This document shows, piece after piece, positions 1 to 8,818 of a stretch of DNA of 64,000 nucleotides. How positions within the stretch are numbered: the first letter of the stretch is position 1; each line of letters opens with the position of its first letter. The notes beneath the pieces are model-generated. The model saw nothing but the letters and a program-made list of their open reading frames with translations. It was not told where the DNA came from and ran no database searches. The translations under genes and the position numbers were made by a program. The stretch comes from JALEFZ01 sp039820545. GTDB lineage: Bacteria; Bacteroidota; Bacteroidia; J057. Location of the stretch: NCBI GenBank assembly GCA_039820545.1, contig JBCBPW010000013.1, forward strand, positions 1 through 64,000, read 5' to 3'.

Positions 1-42
1 CCGTGTTTCACTTTTTTATTTGTATAGGTCCTTCCAATCTTG

Positions 43-510
43 CTACTCCTTCACCTTCTGCTGGCGCAAAAAGGCCATACTCTTTTCGATTTGCTTGTCC
101 ACATCCTTGATCTTTTGAATGCTGTAGATCAGGCTTCGCTTTTTGCCATCTGTGATCTTCTCAAAGATCCCTCTGGCCCACTCATCCTGTGCAAGCAGTA
201 CTTGTAAAGCTTCCGGTATCTCTACCCCCAGCGGATTGGGATCTTCTTCAATGGTGAAGCTGACCGAGTCTCCCAGCGTTTTCTTGAGTTTCTTCAATAC
301 ACGTGTAGCGACAATGATGAAAAAGTTGCCATCTCCTAGATGATTCAATCCGCAGGAGAAAGACACTTCCTCGTCTAGGGTACATACGAGCCTTGTAGCA
401 CGCCCCTTTTCATACTGAGACACTGTTTCGGCATCAATTTTCAGGAAAAAGTACCCTCCTTTTCGTTTTTCTAGCTGTCCGATCTGTTGTTCAAACTGAA
501 GTTTCGGCAT
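43..510 (-). CDS. YdeI/OmdA-type protein (DUF1905 + OmdA domains)
   Basis: A 155-residue cytoplasmic protein. The N-terminal ~95 residues fit the DUF1905 fold (small beta-barrel, with an FFIIVATRVLKKLKK-like segment). The C-terminal ~55 residues fit the OmdA/YdeI helical region, with EIPEALQVLL followed by a segment containing YSIQKIKD. Family members are annotated as 'bacteriocin-protection YdeI/OmpD-associated', but the biochemical role is not established and I infer none. The length is normal for the two-domain form. It sits 2 bases downstream of the acetyltransferase gene on the same strand, so the two are probably cotranscribed. There is no signal peptide or membrane segment. Confidence 0.75.
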   Translation of the reverse strand: MPKLQFEQQIGQLEKRKGGYFFLKIDAETVSQYEKGRATRLVCTLDEEVSFSCGLNHLGDGNFFIIVATRVLKKLKKTLGDSVSFTIEEDPNPLGVEIPEALQVLLAQDEWARGIFEKITDGKKRSLIYSIQKIKDVDKQIEKSMAFLRQQKVKE

Positions 511-512
511 AA

Positions 513-1043
513 TCAGTGTTGGGTTAGAGGTCGAGCCATGGCGTGGAAGTCAAAGGCTTCTATTCCAATTTGAAACTTATGCTCGCCCACTTTTACAAAA
601 TCATTTCGCTCATAAAACCTGATCGCTCTCAAGTTGCTATTGAGCACCGATAACCAGATTTGCTCGAATCTAAGCTCTGCTGCCTTATCAATCATTTGAT
701 GCTGCAGCTCATAGCCGATCTTCATCGACAGAAAGTCACGGAGCACATAGATCTTTTGGAGTTGGCAGACATTTTGATTTGCAATGAAAGAGGTCGGGGA
801 ATGCAACTTGAGCTTGGCGTAAGCTACGGGAAGACGGTCCACTGTCGCAATCCAAAATAGGTTATCTGGTTTTTGGAGGCTTCGCTCGATTTTGTCTACT
901 GCATAGGTTCGTTCATGATACTGAATCAGATCATTTTTGTCTCTAAAGAGATGGCCAAATGTCTCGTTGAATGTGACACGTCCCAAGAGGGAAATGGCCA
1001 CTACATCGTCTAAGGTGGCAGGTTTTATTTCGAATGCAGACAT
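513..1043 (-). CDS. GNAT-family N-acetyltransferase
   Basis: A 176-residue single-domain protein with the GNAT fold. The N-terminal part has IKPATLDDVVAI (strand 1/helix 1). The acetyl-CoA-binding strand is QLQKIYVLRDF, and the C-terminal part has WLSVLNSNLRAIRFYERNDF, the typical strand 5/helix 4 with an AIRFYE signature. The pyrophosphate loop that usually reads Q/RxxGxG/A is FLSMKIG here, so only the second glycine is kept. The overall pattern resembles the PaiA/diamine-type GNATs, but the substrate cannot be read from the sequence. It acts in the cytoplasm. It is followed closely by the YdeI-like gene, and ATG at 1043 is the first start in frame with a full domain. Confidence 0.8.
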   Translation of the reverse strand: MSAFEIKPATLDDVVAISLLGRVTFNETFGHLFRDKNDLIQYHERTYAVDKIERSLQKPDNLFWIATVDRLPVAYAKLKLHSPTSFIANQNVCQLQKIYVLRDFLSMKIGYELQHQMIDKAAELRFEQIWLSVLNSNLRAIRFYERNDFVKVGEHKFQIGIEAFDFHAMARPLTQH

Positions 1044-1132
1044 AGCAGTATCCTTGGCTCATGAATGTACCGTGAAGTTTCTTCTTCACGATTCGATCAC
1101 AAGTTAGAGGATTTCTGAATACGGGAAGTGAT

Positions 1133-1474
1133 TTATTTGGTATCGCTTGTATCCATATCTCCGATCTCGTCAATCATATCTAGTGTTTGAGAAGCTTTTT
1201 TCTCCCAAACATTTTTTAGGATGAAATAAAGCCCTACGCACGATCCTATTCCAAAAGGCATGGCCAAAAGTGATAACACGATATCATTCCACTCTTCAAT
1301 ATTCCCCCAATCAAATATTAGGAATAGAATACCTAAGATCAGACCTCCCAGAAAGGCTCCAATGTAGTAGGTTATGACCCCTAGAACGGCAAAACCCCAC
1401 TTCGACTTATCATGGTCCTCCGCAAGGTCAAAAAAATACTTGCCGATAAAATAGATGAGTAATATACCGAGCAT
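1133..1474 (-). CDS. Small integral membrane protein, unknown function
   Basis: A 113-residue protein with about three hydrophobic stretches: residues ~1-15, a Gly-rich segment ~26-55 (contains GGLILGILFLIF) and ~65-87. These are separated by short charged loops (DLAEDHDKSKW, NIEEWND). The C-terminus is acidic and polar. I recognise no catalytic motif. Small proteins of this type with a Gly-rich helix are common in Bacteroidota and are usually unassigned. It stands alone between the acetyltransferase and the TonB receptor gene on the same strand, with 61 bases to the receptor stop, so cotranscription is uncertain. Confidence 0.6.
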   Translation of the reverse strand: MLGILLIYFIGKYFFDLAEDHDKSKWGFAVLGVITYYIGAFLGGLILGILFLIFDWGNIEEWNDIVLSLLAMPFGIGSCVGLYFILKNVWEKKASQTLDMIDEIGDMDTSDTK

Positions 1475-1535
1475 GTTTTCAAATGATTTAGTGCATGAAT
1501 CTATAAGATAAATGTATAGAAAATCTCCTTGCTTT

Positions 1536-3629
1536 CTACTTATGGAATTGAACTTTTACTCCGATAAATAGATGCCTCCCACCGGCAGGTTCGTAGTATC
1601 GCCCCCCAAAGGCATTGATACGGATATTGGCAAAATATGGTGTGTTGGTAAGATTATTGACTCCTACATACGGTTGGGCATCCCATTTTTCCCTCAAGAA
1701 GTTCCAGCCCAAACGTAGGTTTATTATTGTATAAGGAGCAATTTCAACAGCATTTGCATCATCAGCGAAGACCTGCCCACGATGCTGCAACCAGGCCCGT
1801 CCAAAGAATCCCTCTTCTTTTTGATAAATAACGGCCACATATCCCTGATGATTGGGGAGACCTGGCAATTCATTTCCTTCCAGATTCTCTCCATCTGCTA
1901 TATAGGATCTGTAGCGATACACAGCGTACGTATAGGCTACCTCTGTTCGTAAGTTGGGGGTCCATAGATAGTTCCCATTTACCTCTAGTCCAGTTCGTCG
2001 AGAGGCACCCGCGTTTCTATAGAAAGTACGTCCGGGAAAGTCTGCAAGCTCATATGGCACCAATTCATTTTCAAGGAAAATAAGGTAGCCTACAGCTTGG
2101 TACTGGAATCCATTTCCGATGCGTCCTTTGAATCCACCCTCCAAGTTTTGAGCGGTCTGTGGCTGAATCTCTGGATTGAAACCTCCTAGTCCACTGGGAT
2201 TGTTGCTTAACTCAGTCAAAGTAGGTGTCTCAAAGGATACGGAGCTGTGTACGTATACGTAATGCTCTGTATAAACATCTTCTCGTCCATCTAGCCATTT
2301 ATAGGAAATCCCTCCACTTGGACTCCACTGGGTGTAACTCAGTTGCGCAGATTGGTCTTCGTCTGCGAGGAACTGGTCCTCTAAGCCAATGCCTAATCTG
2401 TCCCAACGAATACCCAAATCCAGTGTCAAACTTCTCGTAGAAAGGGGGGACAAACTTTGTAGGAGAAATACACCTACATCGGAGAAGGATTCTTTTTGAT
2501 CTAGCGTGAGATCTCCTCTCTCCCCATTCATATTCATGAAGCGCTGCCGATCGTCCTGCTGAAGATCCACATCTAGTCCAGCAGTAAGCATATAATAACC
2601 CCAGACACCTGATTTTTTGAACTCATAGTCTATCCCTCCCCCACCAAATAGACGATCAAAAGCTACAGCTCCTCCAAACTGGAAGGGAAGGAAATTGGAA
2701 AAATCTCGTTGGGTGACTTGCAGGCGAGCCGAAAGTCCATGTACAACATGTACACTATTTGGAGAAGGGTACCATAATTTTGTGGACTTCAGCCCGATCA
2801 TGCCCTGGCTGACACTTTCTCCTGCGCCAAAATCTACATTTCTCCCCCTGGCTTGTCGCCTATTTTCTTCCACCTCATCTAAGGTCAGTCCTCCTGGATC
2901 TTGTGCTAGGGGACTGTTGAGATAATTGGCGATGAGAGTGATCGTGTGAAAGGGCTTCAACGTGTAGCTCCACCTGCCATGAAAAAAGTCGTTTTGCACT
3001 TGGCTATGGGCTCGATACCCCTGGTTGACGGTGCGTGCCCCATAGTATAATTGGCTTAGATTTTCTCCTGCGTAGCTGGCGCGCATTTGATAGCGCTGGA
3101 AGCCAAACCCGCCTAACGCCAATCCTCCATTTAGCTGAAAGCCCTCCTCTGGTGATGCTGTAGTCAAGCTCACGACGCCTCCAGCGGCATTGCCATATAG
3201 TCCTGAGGAAGCCCCTCTCAAGACTTCGCCCCGCGAAAGGATCCCTGGATCTACATTGTCTAATTGTCCCTGACCATCTGGCGTCGAAAAGATGAATCCA
3301 TCCACGACCAGTTTGATCCCGCGGATACCAAAGGGTGCGCGCGCCCCAAAACCCCGAATAGAAAGTCGCACGTCCTGAGCAAAATTCTCTCCATTACTCG
3401 CCAACAAACCTGGTACGCCCACCAAGGATTCCGTCAAACTCAACTGCTGCTGCCCTTCCTGAAACTGTGCTTCTGAAATCAAGTTGATTGCGCGCGGGAT
3501 CGAATGTTGGAACCCTCTTATACGAGTGGCTCTAATTACCACAGAGTCTGTCACGATACCTACGAGTGTATCTTGACTATACGCAGAGAGCATATATAGA
3601 CAGGAAAGAAGAAAAATGATCCTTTTCAT
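1536..3629 (-). CDS. TonB-dependent outer-membrane receptor
   Basis: An outer-membrane gated transporter of about 697 residues. The signal peptide is MKRIIFLLSCLYMLSAYSQ. The plug domain (~25-160) carries QQQLSLTESLVGVPGLL, the IRGFGARAPFGIRGI region and GASSGLYGNAAGGVVSL, as in siderophore/iron-complex receptors. Residues ~165-697 are a long beta-barrel with alternating aromatic strands and a GRYYEPAGGRHLFIG end. It lacks the N-terminal carboxypeptidase-regulatory-like domain of SusC-type glycan receptors and there is no SusD partner nearby, so an iron, vitamin or similar ligand is more likely. The ligand itself is not shown. I chose the ATG at 3629. An upstream ATG at 3650 would add seven residues before the signal peptide and lies inside a promoter-like box. 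Confidence 0.85.
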   Translation of the reverse strand: MKRIIFLLSCLYMLSAYSQDTLVGIVTDSVVIRATRIRGFQHSIPRAINLISEAQFQEGQQQLSLTESLVGVPGLLASNGENFAQDVRLSIRGFGARAPFGIRGIKLVVDGFIFSTPDGQGQLDNVDPGILSRGEVLRGASSGLYGNAAGGVVSLTTASPEEGFQLNGGLALGGFGFQRYQMRASYAGENLSQLYYGARTVNQGYRAHSQVQNDFFHGRWSYTLKPFHTITLIANYLNSPLAQDPGGLTLDEVEENRRQARGRNVDFGAGESVSQGMIGLKSTKLWYPSPNSVHVVHGLSARLQVTQRDFSNFLPFQFGGAVAFDRLFGGGGIDYEFKKSGVWGYYMLTAGLDVDLQQDDRQRFMNMNGERGDLTLDQKESFSDVGVFLLQSLSPLSTRSLTLDLGIRWDRLGIGLEDQFLADEDQSAQLSYTQWSPSGGISYKWLDGREDVYTEHYVYVHSSVSFETPTLTELSNNPSGLGGFNPEIQPQTAQNLEGGFKGRIGNGFQYQAVGYLIFLENELVPYELADFPGRTFYRNAGASRRTGLEVNGNYLWTPNLRTEVAYTYAVYRYRSYIADGENLEGNELPGLPNHQGYVAVIYQKEEGFFGRAWLQHRGQVFADDANAVEIAPYTIINLRLGWNFLREKWDAQPYVGVNNLTNTPYFANIRINAFGGRYYEPAGGRHLFIGVKVQFHK

Positions 3630-3647
3630 AGATAGATTTTGGAGGGA

Positions 3648-3655
3648 CAAAAGTA
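3648..3655 (-). promoter_or_regulatory. Bacteroidota-type -7 box for the TonB receptor
   Basis: On the minus strand this reads TACTTTTG, a full match to the Bacteroidota -7 consensus TAnnTTTG, 18 bases before the ATG at 3629. No clear TTTG box is seen at the usual 19-22 bases upstream. The position argues against using the ATG at 3650. Motif match only. Confidence 0.4.
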
Positions 3656-3760
3656 GCCGTTTTTTCTCCTAGAGATGCTAAGGAATCCTCAAAAAATCTG
3701 GGAAGAGTTGTCTTTATCCCAAAAGATTCGACTATACTTAAAGACCAAAACCACATCCAT

Positions 3761-5530
3761 ATGTTCCGATACCTCCTACTTCTTAACTTACTCTTAAGTG
3801 CCTTGATCCTGTCTGCACAAGACATATTGTTGACTGAGGATTTTGAGGACACAACCACTGTCTTTAGCCTTAATACAGAAGGAGGGCCGCTCGGAGGTAC
3901 AGGAGCTACCAGGTACAATTCATGGATCATCAATGAAGTCTACACGGGGGGAAGCGGCACATTAGCAGAGTGTATTTTGGGGCTGCTTTTACCCTATAAT
4001 GTTCCTGCTACTTCAGCTCAGCCTATGAATATCACGAACGCCCCACAAAGTCGCTATATGCACATCGTGAGTGATACCGCACGAGCTGACGGCATCGGAA
4101 ATGCGAACTTCTTAGCACCTGACGGCTTTTGTTTTTTTGCCCAGCAATATGTGGCAGAGATGCCGACGGGCATACAGACAGCAACTTATGACAGTGTCGA
4201 GCTTTCCTTTTATTGGATTTGTGGGGTGGGGACCGCGTCTACTGGGACACCAGGTGTCTATGGAGAGTTGCTGTATAGCATAGATGGAGGCATGAGTTGG
4301 ACGCTGCTGGCAGGTTCTAATACGTTCAACAGCCAAACGAGCTGGACCCAATCCGTCTTCTCTCTTCCTGCATTTGCAGGTCAGTCGGATCTGAGATTTG
4401 CCTTTCGATTTGTCAACGGACTTGTATTGAGTGCTTCTGATCCTGGATTTGCGATAGATCAAATGCAAGTTACAGGCTTCACACAGACGAGCATAACAGC
4501 AGATAGTGTGGATGACCGTAGATTTTGTAGCAGCATTGGAGGGAGCAGCACGCTCTATTTTACTTCTCAGGGAAATTTTGGTGGGAGCAATGTAGTGATA
4601 GCAGAACTCTCAGATGAAAATGGAGATTTTTCTAATCCCACTTCGCTGGGAATTGTTCCTGGTGGGCTTAGTATGCCGATTACCATCCCTACGGCGCTTG
4701 CCCCAGGGACAGGTTACCAGATTCGTATCACGAGTAGCACGCCTGCGCTTATAGATACATTGGATGGATTCCTTATCCTAGATCCTCCACCCGTTCAAGG
4801 GCAGATCGTGTTTGACCCGCCTGTCGTGTGCTTAGGCGCGCCTGTCACGGTCACTACCCAAGGAGGAGTGGGAAGTCTGCAGTGGGTGGTTGCTACCGTG
4901 ACAGATACTACCTTGAGTACAGGAGACAGCACAATGATTGCTAAGGTGGAAGCTGTCACCCGTGTGCGGATCGTGACTGCCTCAGGGTTGTGTCCTGCCG
5001 ATACTTCGAAGTTTGTCAATGTTCCTATTGATCCTATCCAATCGGATTTTACCTTTTCTCAACCGACCTTCACCGACTTCTTCTTTTTTGATGCTTCAAC
5101 CAATGCTTCAGCATGGAGCTGGGATTTTGGTGGACTAGGAACGAGCGGTTCTTCTAATCCTACATTCAGCTTTCCTGGGAATGAGATGTACACTGTATGT
5201 CTGGAAGCCACGAGTCCTGCAGGATGCAAAGACACCTCTTGCCAAGAGATTTCGACGGTCGATGTATCATCTATTGAGGTGCCTACTTGGGCAGGAGAGA
5301 TCCAGATAGGTCCTGTACCTGTCTCCCAGCGACTAAATATCTATGGTCCTGATCATCTGATATATGATAGAATTTTCGTACAGGATTTAACGGGAAAGAT
5401 TTGGGTGGAGGAAGCAAATATTCATCTTCCCCATCAAATTTCCGTGGAAGCACTCCCTGAAGGTTTTTTTATCCTAAATCTTGTCGCAGAGGGAGAGACT
5501 TTTGGGGTGAAATGGCTACACCTTCGTTAA
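3761..5530 (+). CDS. Secreted PKD protein with T9SS type A-like C-terminal sorting domain
   Basis: A 589-residue exported protein. Signal peptide: residues 1-19, ending LILSAQ. Residues ~25-240 look like a jelly-roll/MAM-like beta domain (ILLTEDFEDTTTVF, then LSFYWICG and LRFAFRFVNG). Residues ~430-495 form a PKD-like domain with WSWDFGG and a Cys pair near CLEATSPAGCKDTSC. The last ~80 residues resemble a T9SS type A sorting domain, with IGPVPVSQRLNI in place of the usual PNP motif, then LPEGFFIL and a final KWLHLR. The protein is probably released or anchored at the surface through the Por/T9SS machinery. It is divergent from the TonB receptor and no enzyme domain is recognised. Confidence 0.75.
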   Translation: MFRYLLLLNLLLSALILSAQDILLTEDFEDTTTVFSLNTEGGPLGGTGATRYNSWIINEVYTGGSGTLAECILGLLLPYNVPATSAQPMNITNAPQSRYMHIVSDTARADGIGNANFLAPDGFCFFAQQYVAEMPTGIQTATYDSVELSFYWICGVGTASTGTPGVYGELLYSIDGGMSWTLLAGSNTFNSQTSWTQSVFSLPAFAGQSDLRFAFRFVNGLVLSASDPGFAIDQMQVTGFTQTSITADSVDDRRFCSSIGGSSTLYFTSQGNFGGSNVVIAELSDENGDFSNPTSLGIVPGGLSMPITIPTALAPGTGYQIRITSSTPALIDTLDGFLILDPPPVQGQIVFDPPVVCLGAPVTVTTQGGVGSLQWVVATVTDTTLSTGDSTMIAKVEAVTRVRIVTASGLCPADTSKFVNVPIDPIQSDFTFSQPTFTDFFFFDASTNASAWSWDFGGLGTSGSSNPTFSFPGNEMYTVCLEATSPAGCKDTSCQEISTVDVSSIEVPTWAGEIQIGPVPVSQRLNIYGPDHLIYDRIFVQDLTGKIWVEEANIHLPHQISVEALPEGFFILNLVAEGETFGVKWLHLR

Positions 5531-5569
5531 GGGGGGGACTTTGTTGTCCATAGAGATCTATGCGCTAGG

Positions 5570-5608
5570 TATTTATTCGCGATAATCATTATTTACCTCG
5601 AATAAATA
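5570..5608. promoter_or_regulatory. 10-bp inverted repeat upstream of the transglutaminase-like gene
   Basis: TATTTATTCG (5570-5579) and CGAATAAATA (5599-5608) are perfect reverse complements separated by 19 bases. The element lies just upstream of the promoter-like boxes of the next gene, so it could be an operator. It could also be chance in AT-rich DNA. Confidence 0.3.
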
Positions 5609-5619
5609 TTCAATTTCTG

Positions 5620-5652
5620 TTTAGACTTTCTTCGCGCTTTATCGTATTATTG
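5620..5652 (+). promoter_or_regulatory. Putative promoter of the DUF3857/transglutaminase gene
   Basis: TTTA at 5620-5623, a 21-base spacer and TATTATTG at 5645-5652 approximate the Bacteroidota consensus TTTG/TAnnTTTG (3 of 4 and 7 of 8). Transcription would begin near 5658-5660, about 30 bases before the ATG at 5689 and after an upstream ATG at 5650. Confidence 0.35.
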
Positions 5653-5688
5653 ACTCATACAATAAAGTGGATTCAAATTTACCCAATC

Positions 5689-7608
5689 ATGAAGATTCAG
5701 AAACTTTTGGTATTAAGCCTTCTTGTAGGTATATCCTATGGGTGGGCACAAGACTTTGCATTCGACGAAATCCCATCTGAGCTGGCAGAAGATGTACAGG
5801 CAGTCGTCCGCTATGATAGGACAACCATTGAAGTAGAAAACGCCTCTCGTGCAGTGTGGAAGCAACAATATGCAGTTACGATACTAGAAGAAGATGCCGT
5901 TTCTTATGGCTTTATCAATATTCCCTACGACAAGAACTTCTCGAAAGTCCGCAACATTGAGGCAGCGATTTATGACAAAAATGGCAAGCGTATCTCTAAA
6001 ATTAAGTCCAATGAATTTGAAGATTTTCAACCTTCTGATTACACCAGCTTGGCCAGCAGCATTCGCTTGATCACGGCACGTGTAGGCTATTCGAAATATC
6101 CCTATACCGTCGTCTATTCTTACGAAAAAACCATTAAAGGCATTCATGGATTTCCTACTTTCTACGTCTATCCTGGCTCAAATGTGAGTGTAGAGGAGGC
6201 ACAAATGGTAATCAAATCTCCTGCTAATTTTGTCATTCGCCATAAGACGGTAAATACAGATGTAGAAGCGCGCATTTTACAAGAGGATGATCAGCGTATC
6301 TATAGTTGGGAGTGGAAGAATATGAAGCCGATAGAATCGGAGTACATGAGTCCTGGATTGAGTCAGGTCTGTCCTAAGCTGTTGGTGGCTACGAATACGG
6401 TCTCCTTAGACGATTATGAAGGATCAATGGCGAGTTGGCAGGACTATGGTACTTTTTTCTATGATCTCAACAAAGAACGAGATGAGTTGCCACCTGCCAT
6501 GGTGTCGAAGGTTCATGAGCTGACGGACCCTTTGGATGATCCGTTTGAAAAAATTGATGTACTCTACCGATACATGCAAGACAATACGCGCTATGTGAGC
6601 ATCCAATTAGGGATTGGAGGATTTCAAACCTTTGAGGCTTCTTATGTTTTTGAGAAGGGATATGGAGACTGCAAGGCGTTGTCGAACTACATGAAGAGTA
6701 TGCTCAAGGAAATTGGGATCAAAAGCCACCATGTGATCATCGGGGCAGGGAAGGACAGACCTGCTGTTGTGACTGATTTTGTCAGCAATCAATTCAATCA
6801 TATGATTCTCTGCGTCCCTACCGAGCAAGATACTGTTTGGCTAGAATGTACGAGCAATGTGAATCCTACAGGGTACTTGGGACTATTTACGGAGAATCGT
6901 CATGCGCTTGTCTTGACGCCTGATGGAGGAGTATTGACCTCTACGCCCAGTTCGGGTCCTGCCGAAAATGCACAATTTCGCACAGCCAAAGTAGTACTCG
7001 ATGATGCAGGCAATGCCAAGGTGAAGACAGAGATCCGAGGGTTGGGCAATGCACAAGGCGCATTTACAGAATTTGCAAAAAACCGTACCAAGGAAGATCA
7101 AGAGAAGTTTTTGCGAGAATACTGGATTGAAGCCTCTAGCTTTGACTTGGAGAGCTATGAGTTTGAGGTCTTACCGCCAAGCAATCCACCTGAGGCACGT
7201 CTCCGCTATGTACTCAGTGCCCGCAACTGGTCCTCGCTTTCGGGTTCCCGCCTATTTTTGACACCCAATGTGCTCGAAAATAACCTCTCCCTTCCACCTA
7301 TTGTCGATGATCGGACTCAGCCCCTCTGCAATTATGTGCCTAAGCTGAAGCAGGATACCATCACCTATACGTTGCCTGAGGGATACATAGTGGAGGCGAT
7401 GGATACGGATCCGACGGAGATCAATTGGAAGCATGGAAATTATCGCTCACAGATAGAACTCGTCGATCCACAGACCTTGCGATACACACGTTCGTTTATG
7501 TTGGAGCGATTCAACCTCCCTGCTTCTGAATACAATGCTTACCGAAAATTCATCAAATCAGTGATCAAGGCAGATCGACAACAGATCGTATTATCCTCTC
7601 GGTCTTAA
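5689..7608 (+). CDS. DUF3857 / transglutaminase-like periplasmic protein
   Basis: About 639 residues. Signal peptide: MKIQKLLVLSLLVGISYGWAQ. Residues ~25-230 match the DUF3857 beta-rich region (AIYDKNGKRISKIK, YTVVYSYEKTIKG, YSWEWKNMKPIESE). Residues ~280-390 are a transglutaminase-like core with the catalytic Cys in GYGDCKALSNYM (about Cys328) and a His in NQFNHMIL (about His371). The third position is Glu in VWLECTSN, as is common in this family. A C-terminal beta-rich region follows. The substrate is unknown; family members are often exported and sit beside surface or signalling genes. Start: the ATG at 5689 gives a clean signal peptide, whereas an ATG at 5650 would add 13 polar residues and overlap the promoter. 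Confidence 0.8.
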   Translation: MKIQKLLVLSLLVGISYGWAQDFAFDEIPSELAEDVQAVVRYDRTTIEVENASRAVWKQQYAVTILEEDAVSYGFINIPYDKNFSKVRNIEAAIYDKNGKRISKIKSNEFEDFQPSDYTSLASSIRLITARVGYSKYPYTVVYSYEKTIKGIHGFPTFYVYPGSNVSVEEAQMVIKSPANFVIRHKTVNTDVEARILQEDDQRIYSWEWKNMKPIESEYMSPGLSQVCPKLLVATNTVSLDDYEGSMASWQDYGTFFYDLNKERDELPPAMVSKVHELTDPLDDPFEKIDVLYRYMQDNTRYVSIQLGIGGFQTFEASYVFEKGYGDCKALSNYMKSMLKEIGIKSHHVIIGAGKDRPAVVTDFVSNQFNHMILCVPTEQDTVWLECTSNVNPTGYLGLFTENRHALVLTPDGGVLTSTPSSGPAENAQFRTAKVVLDDAGNAKVKTEIRGLGNAQGAFTEFAKNRTKEDQEKFLREYWIEASSFDLESYEFEVLPPSNPPEARLRYVLSARNWSSLSGSRLFLTPNVLENNLSLPPIVDDRTQPLCNYVPKLKQDTITYTLPEGYIVEAMDTDPTEINWKHGNYRSQIELVDPQTLRYTRSFMLERFNLPASEYNAYRKFIKSVIKADRQQIVLSSRS

Positions 7609-8211
7609 AAATATTTTGAATAAAAGGGTAATGTTGATGGAGGGTTTTTAAGAAAATCGTTGTTGTAATCATAAAGCAGCGTCACTTTTTATACTTATAC
7701 TTTCCTTAAACTAGTAGTGCTAGTGTGTGTAGTTTGTATCGGGGAGCCCGCCATGCTCCCCGTTCTTTTTTTTGTACCTATTTTATGTGAAGCATCGCGC
7801 CAAATTTCAATGGATCTATATCCTTTCTCAATTTTTTTCTCTTTTTAAAACTATTTCCAAAATTTTGCAGTTAATTTTTTATCTAAAACTTTCAGGAATT
7901 TTTGAAAAGATGCAGATCTTACAGTAATTTCTGCTGAGATGGAGGAACTTAGGCACTATCTCTGTAATATTGTAAAAAATCAATGTTTTCATTTTTCCGA
8001 AATCTATTCTCTTTCTGAAAAAACATGACCGTTTTTATATGTATTAAGGATAGAGAAGATAAATAAAATCGCCTGATCGTTTTTACCAAGTAAATGGACA
8101 GCCAAAGTTTTATCAATCAAGTGTGAGGCATACGAAGCAGAAAAATGTATCTATTGATACTTCGTCTACTCGATTCAGTCCGTCTACATAGCATTTTCAG
8201 ACAAACACTTT
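7609..8211. other. 603-base gap between two plus-strand genes
   Basis: AT-rich and without a convincing ORF. It holds a strong terminator hairpin near 7740-7773 and then about 440 bases in which I recognise no gene or repeat. A short GTATC/GATAC hairpin sits around 8148-8161, about 50 bases before the regulator gene. Confidence 0.6.
7740..7773 (+). terminator. Intrinsic terminator (possibly ending a small RNA)
   Basis: An 8-bp GC-rich stem (CGGGGAGC/GCTCCCCG) with a 7-base loop is followed by a T-rich tail at 7763-7773. It lies 130 bases after the transglutaminase stop codon, which is long for a simple 3' end. Confidence 0.75.
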
Positions 8212-8745
8212 ATGCAATTTGCTGACGCAAAAGAAAAGTTTATTCAAGCATGGGGAGCGCTCGGTTCCCACTGGGGGATCAATCGTACCATGGCACAGGT
8301 CCACGCACTGCTTTTGATCACACCTGAATCGCTTTCAGCCGAAGAAATCATGAAAACCCTGAATATATCTCGTGGGAATGCGAATATGAATCTTCGTGCC
8401 CTGATTGATTGGGGACTCGCCAGTAAAGAGCACAAAGCAGGTGAGCGAAGAGAATACTTTTACGCAGAAAAAGATATATGGCAGGTTGCCAAGCAGGTCA
8501 TCATCGAAAGAAGAAAGCGAGAACTCAAGCCTGTTCTGCGTGTGCTAGATGAAGTCCGACAGGTAGATGGAGATCCTAACGATCCCGAAGTACAATCCTT
8601 CGTAGAGACGGTCACGGGTCTACAGAAGATTGTGGGACAGGCCGATCAGTTTCTAGATGTCATGGTCAAATCTGAAAGAAAATGGTTCTTCGATACCTTG
8701 CTTCAGATGTTTAAAAGTAAGGCAGAGGTAGGAATGAAGGAATAA
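8212..8745 (+). CDS. GbsR/MarR-family transcriptional regulator
   Basis: A 177-residue cytoplasmic DNA-binding protein. Residues ~5-80 form a winged helix-turn-helix: WGINRTMAQVHALLLI, SAEEIMKTLNISRGNANMN (recognition helix SRGNANMNLRAL) and a wing with AGERREYFYA. Residues ~90-175 are the helical dimerisation region, with a basic IIERRKRELKPVL helix. The size and the 'ARGxxxMNLR'-like recognition helix fit the GbsR (COG1510) group, whose best-known member represses glycine-betaine synthesis genes in Bacillus. The target here is unknown. It is monocistronic: preceded by a long gap and followed by a terminator. Confidence 0.8.
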   Translation: MQFADAKEKFIQAWGALGSHWGINRTMAQVHALLLITPESLSAEEIMKTLNISRGNANMNLRALIDWGLASKEHKAGERREYFYAEKDIWQVAKQVIIERRKRELKPVLRVLDEVRQVDGDPNDPEVQSFVETVTGLQKIVGQADQFLDVMVKSERKWFFDTLLQMFKSKAEVGMKE

Positions 8746-8780
8746 TTCCTTGTTCTATTTGTTCAAAAAAGATACAGCAA

Positions 8781-8812
8781 GAGACTACTCCATGTACGGG
8801 TAGTCTCTTTTT
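8781..8812 (+). terminator. Terminator between the regulator gene and pyrF
   Basis: A 10-bp stem (GAGACTACTC paired with GGGTAGTCTC, one G-T pair) with a 7-base loop and a run of five T. It lies between two convergent genes, 35 bases after the regulator stop. Confidence 0.7.
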
Positions 8813-8818
8813 ATTATT

